A stretch of 54,491 nt of DNA from a virus, in IMG/VR virus record IMGVR_UViG_3300024433_000007, positions 1 to 54,491 of that record; one strand, 5' to 3'. Under the pieces are notes generated by a model that searched no databases, was not told the DNA's origin, and saw nothing but the letters and a program-made list of their open reading frames with translations. A program made the position numbers and the translations under genes. Below are positions 1-8,333 of the stretch, in pieces; the stretch's first letter is position 1, and each line of letters starts with the position of its first letter.

Positions 1-510
1 GTAACTGCGATAGTACCAGCAAGTGCAATCTTTCCAACAAGACTGAGAGCACCGCTTATAGTCGATACTGCTGCGACAGCACCCGCAAATACTTTAGTAC
101 ATATAAGATCTGCTGATAAAGCTGATGCGCCCGCAACTGCTCCAATCAAAGACCGCAGCACATGTAGAGTACCTATAACTGATGTCGTAGACGAGAAACC
201 TCCTATAAGTGAACGCACAGCCTGTAATATACCTACAACTGCTGTTGAAGCTGCTGCTGTCCCTATGAGAGACCTCAGAGCTTGGACAATTCCAGACATC
301 GTAGAAACAGCTGACAAAGAACCCACAAGCGATCGTGCTGCACGCAGGATTCCAGAAACGGCGGACGTACCAGCCAACGAGCCAATGAGTGAACGGATCG
401 CAGAGAGAAAACCAGATGTTGATGCCAAAGCTGCGGAAGAACCTATACAACTACGACCCGCAATAAGAATTCCAACCAATGCCCCCTGGCCTGCAAACGA
501 GCCCTTAAGC
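1..510 (-). repeat. 60-bp tandem repeats coding a 20-residue unit
   Basis: Inside the partial beta-helix-like gene at least seven successive 60-bp units encode 20-residue repeats. The consensus is close to RSLIG-x2-A-x-SxVSGxLxxx; examples are RSLIGSLAGTSAVSGILRAA and RSLVGSLSAVSTMSGIVQAL. The units are diverged in DNA but keep the frame. They run off the left edge, so the total number is unknown. Confidence 0.8.
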
Positions 511-1595
511 GCATGGGTTTGCCCGCCTGCCGCCACATATTCACTTGCCCCCACGTCCCATATTGCATCTGCTACATTCCAATTTGGCCGTGCATTTCCA
601 GCAATATCAAGTCTAAATAATGGATCGCCATCTGTATCATTCTTCAGGAAATCGTCAAAATCTGTGGTAACTGTTACGTCATTATAAGGATTTCTCCCAC
701 ACCTGTCTCCGGCATTTCCATTGGCTGATATGTGGGCAGTGGCAAGGTAGTCAACATCTAAGCTGGCATCGTAATCAACACTATTCTTGTAATTATCTCC
801 TGCCGTTCCTCCAAGATCTGCTGTTGTATCATCAGCACCATTCCAGCCAGAAGGAGAATCCCAGTTAGCCTCAGCAAACTCAGAGCCAGTATTGTCCATT
901 CCATAGCATGAAAAAATTATTCCTGTCCCTGAAGCTAGTGTTGACGCAAATCCATCTCCAGCATTTCCAACCGAAGTGCAACAAATAGCCCCAAAGGTAT
1001 AGCCAACATTCGATCTTAACTTAAAGCCATTTCCTCCTCCCAACATCCCATAAGCTATACAATTATAATACAGTATATTAACATTGTAGGCAGAGTAGAA
1101 GCCACCACTTACATTACCCGCCCCCGAATTGCTAAAATCATGTGCTACCACATTAACAATCTTTTGATGATCGCCATGATAAAAGTATATACCACGTAGA
1201 TCAAGGTCATGTGATCCTATATGCTTAATAACAAGTTGTTCTACCCGACTCCAGTGTTCACCGGCTAAAACTATATCTCGATTTGTTCCACTATATTCAA
1301 AATTCGCTCCTGTTGCGGCTTTACCAGCAAAGGGCGTTACACACCCAGAAGCCGATCTTATCTTTCTATAATGAGTAGCGTCCATATTTGACGCACCATC
1401 TATATTTACGCAATTATTATGATTCTGGCTATCATAGCAATCAAGGGTAGTAACCCCTGTCCCACTCAGGTCATTATCAGAGACAGATTCCCAAATAGCC
1501 AAAGAACTGTAATCGGGATCACCACCACCTGGCAACGAACCATTACCACCAGAGTCATAGGTGCATGTATAGGGTGATTGATCGTAACAGGCCAT
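1..1595 (-). CDS. Beta-helix-like protein with C-terminal 20-residue repeats (partial)
   Basis: The frame is open from an ATG at 1593-1595 to the left edge with no stop, so the C-terminus is missing; 531 codons are visible. The start shares a base with the stop of the upstream gene (TAATG). The first ~370 residues are rich in Gly, Asn and Asp with short beta-prone stretches and HNNCVNIDGAS- and DLRGIYFYHGDH-like segments. This resembles right-handed beta-helix proteins whose C-terminal part has the 'NPYNDVTVTTDFDDFL...DPLFRLD' look of polymorphic outer-membrane or PQQ-type spikes. From about residue 365 it becomes a hydrophobic Gly/Ser/Ala tandem repeat of period 20. A tail-spike, fibre or particle-surface role is inferred. 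No catalytic residues could be assigned. Confidence 0.6.
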   Translation of the reverse strand, partial: MACYDQSPYTCTYDSGGNGSLPGGGDPDYSSLAIWESVSDNDLSGTGVTTLDCYDSQNHNNCVNIDGASNMDATHYRKIRSASGCVTPFAGKAATGANFEYSGTNRDIVLAGEHWSRVEQLVIKHIGSHDLDLRGIYFYHGDHQKIVNVVAHDFSNSGAGNVSGGFYSAYNVNILYYNCIAYGMLGGGNGFKLRSNVGYTFGAICCTSVGNAGDGFASTLASGTGIIFSCYGMDNTGSEFAEANWDSPSGWNGADDTTADLGGTAGDNYKNSVDYDASLDVDYLATAHISANGNAGDRCGRNPYNDVTVTTDFDDFLKNDTDGDPLFRLDIAGNARPNWNVADAIWDVGASEYVAAGGQTHALKGSFAGQGALVGILIAGRSCIGSSAALASTSGFLSAIRSLIGSLAGTSAVSGILRAARSLVGSLSAVSTMSGIVQALRSLIGTAAASTAVVGILQAVRSLIGGFSSTTSVIGTLHVLRSLIGAVAGASALSADLICTKVFAGAVAAVSTISGALSLVGKIALAGTIAV

Positions 1596-2365
1596 TAGAC
1601 TTTACCACCATAAATTATTGGCCTAATTAGATTAAGCCCATCAGATTCAAGAACATAACGACTGTTCATCTTATCAAAACTTTCAATCTTTTGAATGTCC
1701 CGTATATCAGGGACATATTCCAGTTGTTTATCCAGCATCCTGCCTTCATCAACTCCAAGCACTTTTAGATCATTCATAGGAATATGAAATCTTCGTTTCT
1801 TTAAATGCTCTGTTGGATATAATTCTTCTGGTTCCTCTGGAAATTCGGGAGGGATTTTATAGCTATCCAAATCCCATACAGATTCGCAAATTCCTTCTAT
1901 TTGCTTATTGTCAAGATTATCAAGAGTAATAATCAGAAATTCTTTTCTTTCTTTTTCTGTCCAAACATCCTTACCATAAGTGTGAAACTTTGAATAGCCG
2001 ACAATACCCTTCTGCATTCTGTAGCCTTTAAAGGCTATGATGTCTGTAGGCTCTGCCCGCTTTTCCCAACCAGTTACATTATAGATAAAGTATTTCTCAG
2101 TATCAAAACCAACAGGCATCTCCACATGACGACTTATAGTCTTATTGATTTCAGTATTAGCAGCCAGGTTAATGTCAGGAGTCATTTTATGATATCCTGT
2201 ACCAGCATATCCCTTGCCTACTTCTGAAAAAGAAGAAGCAAGGTAATAATAAGGCTCTCTATGATAGCCATGAGCTACTATCTGCTTAATTTTAGACAGC
2301 TCTTTCTCACGCAATTCAAAACGTGGTTTATGATGTCCAAACAATGCCACTGACCATTTAGCCAT
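1595..2365 (-). CDS. Phage protein of unknown function, 256 aa
   Basis: I do not recognise this protein. It is soluble-looking and rich in Lys, Glu, Tyr and Ile, with no signal peptide, membrane segment or cysteine motif. The N-terminus carries a HHKPRFELREKEL stretch and the middle a DNLDNKQIEGICESVWDLDSY segment. It lies at the end of the portal operon and overlaps the start of the beta-helix-like gene by one base, so it is probably co-translated with it. A role linked to that surface protein (chaperone or anchor) is possible but is inference only. Confidence 0.75.
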   Translation of the reverse strand: MAKWSVALFGHHKPRFELREKELSKIKQIVAHGYHREPYYYLASSFSEVGKGYAGTGYHKMTPDINLAANTEINKTISRHVEMPVGFDTEKYFIYNVTGWEKRAEPTDIIAFKGYRMQKGIVGYSKFHTYGKDVWTEKERKEFLIITLDNLDNKQIEGICESVWDLDSYKIPPEFPEEPEELYPTEHLKKRRFHIPMNDLKVLGVDEGRMLDKQLEYVPDIRDIQKIESFDKMNSRYVLESDGLNLIRPIIYGGKV

Positions 2366-2385
2366 TACTTATAATTCCTCCTAAA

Positions 2386-2700
2386 TTATTCTATACGCAC
2401 GTTTCCTGGTGCACCCGCCACTGCCTTGGTAAAATCGAAAGGGACAGCCACGCTCTCGCCCCATATATTCTTTGCCTTAATATCAATTTGATAAGTACCC
2501 CCCGAAATACCAGCAAGATCGAGCCATAGTTTGACAGTACCATCACCCAGATCAAGAGCCGGAATTGTAACATTTATATCACCTGTAATGACATAATGAG
2601 TCACATTTGTCTGCGGATCAGCTGTAAGATGTGGGTCTGCAAAGGCCAAAACTGGCAAAAGGCAAATAGCCAAAGCCATGCCTATTATTTTTCTGATCAT
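2386..2700 (-). CDS. Small secreted protein with signal peptide, 104 aa
   Basis: The N-terminus MIRKIIGMALAICLLPVLAF is a classic Sec signal peptide with a likely cleavage site after AFA (residues 20-22). The mature ~82 residues are a beta-rich segment with Thr/Asp/Gly (GDGTVKLWLDLAG, GGTYQIDIKAKN), consistent with one small immunoglobulin or fibronectin-like sandwich. The family is not identified. Export suggests a function at the envelope or outside the cell. It sits between the two small membrane proteins and the unknown 256-aa gene. A lysis, exclusion or particle-decoration role would fit the position but is not shown. Confidence 0.65.
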   Translation of the reverse strand: MIRKIIGMALAICLLPVLAFADPHLTADPQTNVTHYVITGDINVTIPALDLGDGTVKLWLDLAGISGGTYQIDIKAKNIWGESVAVPFDFTKAVAGAPGNVRIE

Positions 2701-2714
2701 AACTTTTCTCCTTT

Positions 2715-2897
2715 TTAATCTTTAGCAAAAAGCAATACCAAAGATTGTATCCCAATTATAACTATTGAAATCTCCTCAACATTGGTTTCAAACCCAAACC
2801 GAGATGCAATCAATGCTGCCGCTGCAATGATGGCAATTGAAGATGTTGCCCAATTCTTCACTACTCTCTTCCATATTTCTGTTATAAAATTCCACAT
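2715..2897 (-). CDS. Small membrane protein, holin candidate, 60 aa
   Basis: The 60-residue protein has an amphipathic N-terminus (MWNFITEIWKRVVKNW), then two hydrophobic stretches (about residues 19-32 and 43-57) separated by a polar FETNVEEI linker, ending in KD. Two short membrane segments in a very small protein next to other exported proteins is the usual picture of a class II holin. Holin sequences are too diverse to identify by eye, so this is inference from topology and position. No endolysin is recognised nearby; one may lie outside the window. Confidence 0.6.
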   Translation of the reverse strand: MWNFITEIWKRVVKNWATSSIAIIAAAALIASRFGFETNVEEISIVIIGIQSLVLLFAKD

Positions 2898-2908
2898 AAC
2901 TTATCTCC

Positions 2909-3124
2909 TTAGCCTAAGTGTTTTTTGATTCTTTCTATCAACTTCTTAATTTCTTCTTCCGCTCCATCCTTGCAATAATCAAGGTACGCCTGAGCTTCAG
3001 CTATGTTCTTTTCTAATAGTTTAGTTCTAATGGTTATTCTTCTTTTCCCGAAAAGATAACCAATAAAACCTCCGAATAGAAAGATCGCCAGAGCTGCTAA
3101 TCCTGTCGCTGTTCCTGGACTCAT
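2909..3124 (-). CDS. Small membrane-anchored coiled protein, 71 aa
   Basis: One N-terminal membrane segment (TGLAALAIFLFGGFIGYLFG, about residues 6-25) is followed by KRR and a charged helical tail of ~45 residues (LLEKNIAEAQAYLDYCKDGAEEEIKKLIERIKKHL). N-in anchor plus coiled tail resembles inner spanins or holin accessory proteins. Directly downstream of portal and upstream of the holin candidate. A lysis role is inferred; the sequence itself shows only an anchored helical protein. Confidence 0.6.
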   Translation of the reverse strand: MSPGTATGLAALAIFLFGGFIGYLFGKRRITIRTKLLEKNIAEAQAYLDYCKDGAEEEIKKLIERIKKHLG

Positions 3125-3169
3125 ACTTTATCACCTCCTTTGTAATTTCATCAACTGAAGATACGAAAC

Positions 3170-4471
3170 CTACTTTCTTATCTCAGAATATTCGGTCAAT
3201 CTTCCATACTTCCTCAAGAAAGACTTAATCTCCTCGTCTACATCAAGAGCATCAGCATCGACCAGAACCTTTACATATCCTGACATATCCTTCAAAGCCT
3301 GCTTCCGAACTTGGGTATGTACAATATAGGGAAGAGGACGATCCTTTACACCATTTAATGAAAACAGCGTTGAAACAGCCTGTCGATTGAACGTGCTTGC
3401 GATGGAATCTGCCCACCCTTCGAGGCTTAGATGAAACAAGTCCATAATATCCTTCGAGAGAGCATACGATCCTGTACGTTCCATTCCAAGCATAACAAAT
3501 TGGGCCAATAATGAGATGGCAATCTCTTTGCTATATCTGTTGATGATTGCTGTAGTATCAAATTGCTTTGCTCCTGGAGCAGATAACAGTGAAAGTTTCC
3601 ATCCATGCGGCTGCAATATTCCATCTTGCTCATCTACTCTAACATTTGTAACTATCTTCTTCGCCCAATCTAATACCGCTCTAGTTTCAGGCGAGTCATC
3701 ATCCATCTTCAGACCCTCTGGAAGATCCATTACAGGAAGCCCATTCACATCTCTCTCTACACCAATACCCTCAATCTCCTCCATATTCTTGCGAAAATAC
3801 CACGGTCGATAACAGTTTCGTAGGAGACTTCTTCCCTCCGGATTATTTGCCCACGGATCAGTTCTAAAATGGATTAGTTTCTTTATCGGAATATAAACAG
3901 TTCTTCCCTCCAAGGGAGGCCTCTGCCACATACCTATCATATCCCCTACATCGTCTATATCCCATCTCTCCAAAGAACTCTGTGCCCTAAGAGGAAGCTT
4001 CTTCCAAACAACTTTCCCATCATCTCTCCGCTTATAAACCTGCTCAAAACTTGCCCATCCGTAAATGAACTGACTCATTGACTCTGCAATAAATTCCGAC
4101 CATGTATGAGTCATAGAGCGCATGCAATCTTCAAGAAATAAACCATCAGCATCTAACTCTTTTGCCTCCGAATTAGCCGATCTAACCGACCATCTAACCT
4201 CCTTCAAAATCTGTCTAATAGCAAGTAGACATCCACCAACGATGGGATCATTATCAGACATCTCACGGTAGACTGCAATCCCCCGTTTCCCTCGTAGATC
4301 AATGAAGAACTCTTCCAGAATTTGTCCGTAACTCCACTTCAATCCAGATTTGCCTACCTCAGTCAGCATGAGATTCCTTCTCGTAGGCTTTTTGTACTCT
4401 CCTGCAGGATAGTCTAAATCTCTTTTTCTGTCGATTGGTACTTGAGAACGTGCCTTCTTAAACCATGCCAT
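3170..4471 (-). CDS. Portal protein (DUF935/Mu gp29-like)
   Basis: Portal proteins form the dodecameric ring at the capsid vertex through which DNA is pumped. This 433-aa protein has the features of the DUF935/gp29-like group: YREMSDNDPIVGGCLLAIRQ near the N-terminus, then WSEFIAESMSQFIYGWASFE and WKKLPLRAQSSLERWDID, and a C-terminal helical region. It lies immediately after large terminase. I chose the ATG at 4471 because GGAGAAGGAG precedes it at proper spacing; the longer in-frame start at 4492 has no such site. The start overlaps the end of the terminase gene by 14 bases, which suggests translational coupling. Confidence 0.88.
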   Translation of the reverse strand: MAWFKKARSQVPIDRKRDLDYPAGEYKKPTRRNLMLTEVGKSGLKWSYGQILEEFFIDLRGKRGIAVYREMSDNDPIVGGCLLAIRQILKEVRWSVRSANSEAKELDADGLFLEDCMRSMTHTWSEFIAESMSQFIYGWASFEQVYKRRDDGKVVWKKLPLRAQSSLERWDIDDVGDMIGMWQRPPLEGRTVYIPIKKLIHFRTDPWANNPEGRSLLRNCYRPWYFRKNMEEIEGIGVERDVNGLPVMDLPEGLKMDDDSPETRAVLDWAKKIVTNVRVDEQDGILQPHGWKLSLLSAPGAKQFDTTAIINRYSKEIAISLLAQFVMLGMERTGSYALSKDIMDLFHLSLEGWADSIASTFNRQAVSTLFSLNGVKDRPLPYIVHTQVRKQALKDMSGYVKVLVDADALDVDEEIKSFLRKYGRLTEYSEIRK

Positions 4472-5957
4472 AGAATCTCCTTCTCCTTGCATGAGGACTA
4501 AAATTCCTTGAACTCCAGACGGACTTTTTCGTCATGTCTCCCGTATTCCTTATTACATTCCCCGGAAATTCATATATAACAACTCTTATTCCCCGACAAG
4601 CATCTGGACTAAGAAATGCCATGTAGGTTGCATCAGCATAGTCGGGAGACTTCATTGCACGAGCCAACATATCCTCTTTAGACTCGATCTTAATCTTGAG
4701 ATTTGATGTTGGTTTAGTTCTTATATCTCCCAATTCCATTATTACTCTATTAGGCCAATCCTTACAATATAAAGATGGAATCATCTCTCTAAGTTGCCAA
4801 TATCCCTGAGCTCTTAAATTTAAGTATCTTTCCTTTACTTCTGTCTCTGGAGCCATACTTCCTACAACTGGGACAATCATATCTCCGTAAATATCGTGGA
4901 GGCCATCATATACTCCTGCACCAATTCCAATAGCATCAACTTTTATATTAGTAGGCCCAAATTCATTGATGTACTCTATAGTCCACTGACAAATCTCTGA
5001 TGTATCTGTAACTGAACCTTTCTTATGCCTTTCATCATATTTCAGAACTTTGTTTCCCTGACGGATACATAATACACTAGATGCTCTTGCCCTCCCAACA
5101 TCAAGACCGAATTCTACAGGAAAACCTTTTACATCTGGAGGACTGTTATTTTCCATAGTATCAAGAAAGGAAGGAGGAACAAGATAAGTCGCATCGCCGG
5201 TTGCGAACTCGCCCAAAACCTTAATCATGAAGATCGGGTGATTCTCTCCATACCGTTCTGCCATCATCTCAATATATCTCTTACCAACTCTTGGTGAATC
5301 ATAACACGAAACATGCATATGGTGATACATTCTTTTCAAAGCTGGGTTGTTGAAGGTATCATAAAAGTACCCGTTTGTACGAGTAGGATTTCCTGCAAGG
5401 ATACAATATGAACCATCACCAGTAAGAGCTCCTTCCATAGCAGGAAAGATCGCATCAGGTACACCTGAAGCCTCATCCACGATGAAAAGAATATTTTCCT
5501 CATCATGAAAGCCCTGAAGTCCCTCAGCAACCTCTGCTCCAGGTCTAACTTGTGCAGTTCGAGCAACTGCATGCCATGCAGGTTCATGTCCCTTAACACC
5601 AACTCTCGTCTGCGTCCAAATAAAAAGATTACTTAATATTGGACTATTGTTGATTCTTTTGAAATGCTCTGACCATAAAACATCATGTAACTGATGCTGC
5701 GAAGGTGCTGTAGAAGGAACTTTAGAACCAGGTCTTGTAAAGAGGAACCATCTCGAAGCAAGGCCCAAGAGGAAAGTTTTTCCAACTCCAGAGCCTGAGC
5801 GAAGTGCAAGAAAATGATGCTCAACTAAGTTTTCCAGAGCTTCTATCTGCCACGGATCTAGTGCAACTCCTTCAATTTCCTCCGCATAAGCGACAGGATC
5901 ATTGTAATAATGTTGAATTGCATCTATAACTTCTTGATTTTCATGTACTGCTTCCAC
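4458..5957 (-). CDS. terL: Terminase large subunit
   Basis: The packaging ATPase-nuclease. The ATPase half shows Walker A GSGVGKT at residues 55-61, Walker B ILFIVDEASG with D161/E162, and a coupling motif ILAGNPTRTNGYFYD near 187-200. The nuclease half starts with FGLDVGRA (D286) and has further acidic positions at VDAIGIGAG and SPDYADA, as in RNase H-fold terminase nucleases. The length (499 aa) is typical. The gene begins with GTG at 5955-5957, sharing its first base with the TAG of the lipoprotein gene. The order terS-lipoprotein-terL-portal is conventional except for the inserted lipoprotein. Confidence 0.95.
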   Translation of the reverse strand: MEAVHENQEVIDAIQHYYNDPVAYAEEIEGVALDPWQIEALENLVEHHFLALRSGSGVGKTFLLGLASRWFLFTRPGSKVPSTAPSQHQLHDVLWSEHFKRINNSPILSNLFIWTQTRVGVKGHEPAWHAVARTAQVRPGAEVAEGLQGFHDEENILFIVDEASGVPDAIFPAMEGALTGDGSYCILAGNPTRTNGYFYDTFNNPALKRMYHHMHVSCYDSPRVGKRYIEMMAERYGENHPIFMIKVLGEFATGDATYLVPPSFLDTMENNSPPDVKGFPVEFGLDVGRARASSVLCIRQGNKVLKYDERHKKGSVTDTSEICQWTIEYINEFGPTNIKVDAIGIGAGVYDGLHDIYGDMIVPVVGSMAPETEVKERYLNLRAQGYWQLREMIPSLYCKDWPNRVIMELGDIRTKPTSNLKIKIESKEDMLARAMKSPDYADATYMAFLSPDACRGIRVVIYEFPGNVIRNTGDMTKKSVWSSRNFSPHARRRRFYGMV

Positions 5958-6217
5958 TAGATATCCTTACTGACGTTATTTGAATCTCCTCCGGTTTCTT
6001 TCATGTAATCTTTCATGCTTGTCCATCCTCCAACTTTATCTCTATTTTCTTCATTAAAGAATCCTTTAGGAATACGAGCTCTCATAGGAAAAGGAACTCC
6101 AGGATGAAACGCCTCATATACAACATCCTCCGATGGACAGTCCTTTGTAGGACAGGTATCACATCCAAGGATGAGAAAGCAAGAAAGTATCACAGCAGTT
6201 AAAACTAACTTTTTCAT
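5957..6217 (-). CDS. Small lipoprotein, outer-spanin candidate, 86 aa
   Basis: The ATG at 6217 gives MKKLVLTAVILSCFLILGCD, a lipoprotein signal with the lipobox LILGC; Cys19 would be lipidated. The frame stays open further upstream to 6349, but that extension is Pro/Ser-rich, overlaps small terminase and has no ribosome-binding site, so it is rejected. The mature part (about 68 aa) contains CPTKDCPSED and a Pro-rich FHPGVPFPMRARIP stretch. A short, Pro-containing lipoprotein would fit an outer spanin (Rz1-like) acting at the outer membrane, but its place between the terminase genes is unusual. Known: lipoboxes mean export and lipid anchoring. Inferred: spanin or exclusion role. Confidence 0.6.
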   Translation of the reverse strand: MKKLVLTAVILSCFLILGCDTCPTKDCPSEDVVYEAFHPGVPFPMRARIPKGFFNEENRDKVGGWTSMKDYMKETGGDSNNVSKDI

Positions 6218-6313
6218 TTTACTCTCTATCTGTATTCTAGTTAAAGAAAAAGAGCTGGTTAGCGAAAAGATCTGAACAGGACTTTGGGGAGCCGACAGCC
6301 TCACAGGGAAAGA

Positions 6314-6329
6314 CCGGCCTTGCGGCCGG
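6314..6329 (-). terminator. GC-rich GNRA-loop hairpin after small terminase
   Basis: On the minus strand CCGGCC-GCAA-GGCCGG forms a perfect six-pair GC stem with a GNRA loop, followed by TCTTTCC. It lies just past the small-terminase stop and ahead of the lipoprotein gene. The T-run is weak, so it may be an attenuator or RNA-stabilising hairpin rather than a full terminator. Confidence 0.4.
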
Positions 6330-6345
6330 AGAGGACAGGGCAGGC

Positions 6346-6810
6346 TCACTGCTCTCCGCCAGCCCTAGTGACCTCGATAGGTTTATCATTCTCCTTCTCA
6401 GCCTCCCGTTGTTTCCGTGCTTCGATGATGAGATCAGACAAGTTTATATGCCCCACAAGCTTTTTATCTGTAGGCTTAAGCCCTCCACGATCAAGAACGT
6501 CCCAAGCAGACTTCAGTCTAAGACTTCGATCAATAAGTGGATTTCCTACCGTCTCTCGACAGAGGATAGCTGCATCTTTCATTGTATTGGTTATGACTTC
6601 TAAGGCTTCGACCCTCCCATCTCCGCCAAGGATTTTCGTCCTTGTTTCATATTCAAGCTCACTTAGCGTGCTGGCAAACAAAGGATCATGTAGCCACCCA
6701 TTAATCGTAGCAGTTGCTAAGTTTAATTCTTCTGCTATCTCCTTTGGCGTTTCGGCTACGAGCAGCCTTCGCATTACTTCCTTGTGTCTGATTGTTATTT
6801 TTTTCAGCAT
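6346..6810 (-). CDS. terS: Terminase small subunit-like protein
   Basis: 154 aa. The N-terminal ~45 residues (KEVMRRLLVAETPKEIAEEL then NLATATINGWLHDPLF) form a helix-turn-helix of the type that small terminases and phBC6A51-like proteins use to bind packaging-site DNA. A long helical region follows, with LRLKSAWDVLDRGGLKPTDK, a motif seen in many small terminases. The C-terminus is charged. The gene directly precedes the lipoprotein and large terminase. The ATG at 6810 has only a weak GAGATGAG upstream; an in-frame ATG at 6774 (MRRLLVAE) is a possible alternative. Confidence 0.8.
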   Translation of the reverse strand: MLKKITIRHKEVMRRLLVAETPKEIAEELNLATATINGWLHDPLFASTLSELEYETRTKILGGDGRVEALEVITNTMKDAAILCRETVGNPLIDRSLRLKSAWDVLDRGGLKPTDKKLVGHINLSDLIIEARKQREAEKENDKPIEVTRAGGEQ

Positions 6811-6943
6811 TTAGTTTCTCATCTCGCCGTAAGGCGTTAAGTTTCTCTACAAGATGTTTTAAACGATTTTTATCGTGCATTATTTTGTCTCTGGGCATTG
6901 GGGGATATATATATGCTTCATCTGTCATAGATTCATGTTTCAT
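6701..6943 (-). CDS. Possible small charged protein overlapping terS
   Basis: An 80-codon frame whose first ~45 residues lie outside terS and look protein-like (YIYPPMPRDKIMHDKNRLKH, then VEKLNALRRDEKLN). Its last ~36 codons overlap the first part of terS in another frame and are low-complexity (Asn/Ala/Arg/Lys). Only a weak GGAAG is found upstream. It could be the first gene of the leftward operon, or a chance frame. Low confidence because of the 110-base overlap. Confidence 0.3.
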   Translation of the reverse strand: MKHESMTDEAYIYPPMPRDKIMHDKNRLKHLVEKLNALRRDEKLNAEKNNNQTQGSNAKAARSRNAKGDSRRIKLSNCYD

Positions 6944-7398
6944 TGTTTAGAGCTTCCATTCCTTAAATTTTATGCCTTTATAACTCAAAAGTCAAACACT
7001 TTTACGATCTTAATTTACTGTGTTTAATATTTCTTGATAATCACTCTCATCACTTCCACATATGTATCAATCAGGCTCATCCAGTTTTGCTGCTTTTTGA
7101 TAATCACCTAATTAAGTTCAGGAAAATGATTATCATTCTATATGCAACTTTATTGCTGCGAGCTTGCTCGGCTCTGCCAAACGATTATCACGTTTGAAAA
7201 TTGGGCGAGTTTAGAGAGCGACCCGCATAAACTTCAGAGCATCTAATTTTGCATGATATTTCAAATAAACTTCATGTAGGCCTACAAAGTTGTAGCCTGC
7301 TAACATTGTTAGGCTTATAGAATGTTCTCAGATTGTTTTAGCTGGCATGGTTATTGCTATTGCAAAGTTTGTGCCAAAAGGAAAAGGATAAAAAAAGA
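6944..7398. promoter_or_regulatory. Control region of the leftward packaging operon
   Basis: I see no gene here. It holds four copies of a GATAATCA-type site: identical TTGATAATCAC at 7034-7044 and 7097-7107, ATGATTATCAT (a perfect dyad) at 7126-7136, and ATTATCA flanked by AAACG/CGTTT at 7179-7195. A 12-bp palindrome TGTAGGCCTACA lies at 7275-7286 and a CTAAC/GTTAG hairpin near 7300-7312. The clustering ahead of the terminase operon suggests operator or activator sites for late leftward transcription. This is inference from repetition and position. Confidence 0.5.
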
Positions 7399-7420
7399 GG
7401 TGCAAGTATAACCTTGCACC
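7399..7420 (-). terminator. Rho-independent terminator, distal copy
   Basis: On the minus strand GGTGCAAG-GTTATA-CTTGCACC is an eight-pair stem followed by TCTTTTTT. It is the second of two consecutive terminators downstream of the gene at 7512-7826 and would stop leftward transcripts before the terminase control region. Confidence 0.75.
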
Positions 7421-7478
7421 TTCATTGAGTTATCTCATTTCTTTTTCCTTTCATTTTAAATTGTTAACCTTAAAAAGA

Positions 7479-7500
7479 GGTGCACCCTCCAAAGTGCACC
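7479..7500 (-). terminator. Rho-independent terminator, proximal copy
   Basis: On the minus strand GGTGCAC-TTTGGAGG-GTGCACC followed by TCTTTTT lies 12 bases beyond the stop codon of the gene at 7512-7826. It shares the GGTGCA arm and the T-run flank with the distal terminator, as if one was copied from the other. Confidence 0.75.
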
Positions 7501-7511
7501 CTATTTTAAAA

Positions 7512-7826
7512 CTAACCTTTGATACCCCACTTTACCCGCAACGCCTTGATCTCTGTTGCAAACTCGGTGTTACTCTTTTCAAGCGCCTTACTTTGTGCCT
7601 GCGTACTCTTGACACGAGCAAGGTCATTGCGAGCATCCGTTTTTATTTGACGATTGATTAACTCCATTACACCTTTGCAAGTGTAACGTTTGGTTGCCTT
7701 TTTCAAACCCTCCTCATTAAGTGAGTAAGCAGGACAACTCCCCTTGCCTAAGACGTTCCCGTCCTTGTCTTTTGCGGTAACTTCAACCTTAAATTCAGTT
7801 ACCTTATTACCGTTAGCATTTTCCAT
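7512..7826 (-). CDS. Small protein, paralogue of the 19117-19392 product
   Basis: 104 aa with a strong GAGGAG site seven bases before the ATG. N-terminal half: beta-type segment (TEFKVEVTAKDKDGNVLGKG). C-terminal half: helical, ending ALEKSNTEFATEIKALRVKW. The arrangement matches the 91-aa product at 19117 (TVEVKSKGTVVDTVTVSKYE, helical C-terminus ending VKAEIDALIAKYQK), including the HIN/LIN and TNAAR/RNDLAR steps. I read the two as paralogues. It is a lone leftward gene isolated by tandem terminators and facing the repeat-rich region, suggesting separate, perhaps strong, expression. A DNA-binding or structural-nucleoid role is a guess. Confidence 0.75.
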   Translation of the reverse strand: MENANGNKVTEFKVEVTAKDKDGNVLGKGSCPAYSLNEEGLKKATKRYTCKGVMELINRQIKTDARNDLARVKSTQAQSKALEKSNTEFATEIKALRVKWGIKG

Positions 7827-8137
7827 AATTCAACTCCTCTTGCTTTAGGTTTTGATTGCAAGGCTTTTCTGGTAGCCTTTAACCATTTCAATTTTCAAAA
7901 AACGTGTGTGCAATTTGTTTGTAACTACCTTATAATGTAGCAATTCCTATGCCAAACAGAAATAATTACTACAAAAAATATAGCCTTAAAACCTTACTGG
8001 TATTGAGTTTGTAAGCATTTAATTATTAGTTGCTTTTAACCTTAAAAAGCTGTGTCAAATTTAACGCAGTTGTGAAAATATAACACACTAAAAATGTAAT
8101 GATATTAAATAGTTAGCCTACTGTGTTTTAGTTTCAC

Positions 8138-8255
8138 ACTATGTAATATGAGCAAGCAATAATTAAGTAAAAATTACATAGTCTTATGAAAAAATTGCGT
8201 AGTAGAAACGTAAGCATTTCAATATATTAGCCTTACTATGTAAAAAGTACATAGT
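8138..8255. repeat. ACTATGTA repeat sites
   Basis: ACTATGTAAT at 8138-8147, its inverse ATTACATAGT at 8173-8182, and a perfect inverted pair ACTATGTA-AAAAG-TACATAGT at 8235-8255. The spacing (about 35 and 62 bases) is irregular. Confidence 0.6.
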
Positions 8256-8333
8256 ATAGATAGAGTATATAACTTATAGCATATTATATCAAATTATATT
8301 AATCTATATGATCTGACTTCTCTATCAATTATT

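Noticed and set aside
265-687. A 140-codon plus-strand frame at the left end
   Set aside because: It lies opposite the minus-strand repeat gene; its Pro/Ala/Glu composition is the complement of the Gly/Ser/Ala repeats.
6218-6349. N-terminal extension of the lipoprotein gene
   Set aside because: The extension overlaps terS, is low complexity, and would bury the signal peptide 44 residues inside.
7275-7314. A recombination-like site from CTAAC-ATT-GTTAGGC and TGTAGGCCTACA
   Set aside because: Too small for attC and without inner arms; kept only as part of the control region.
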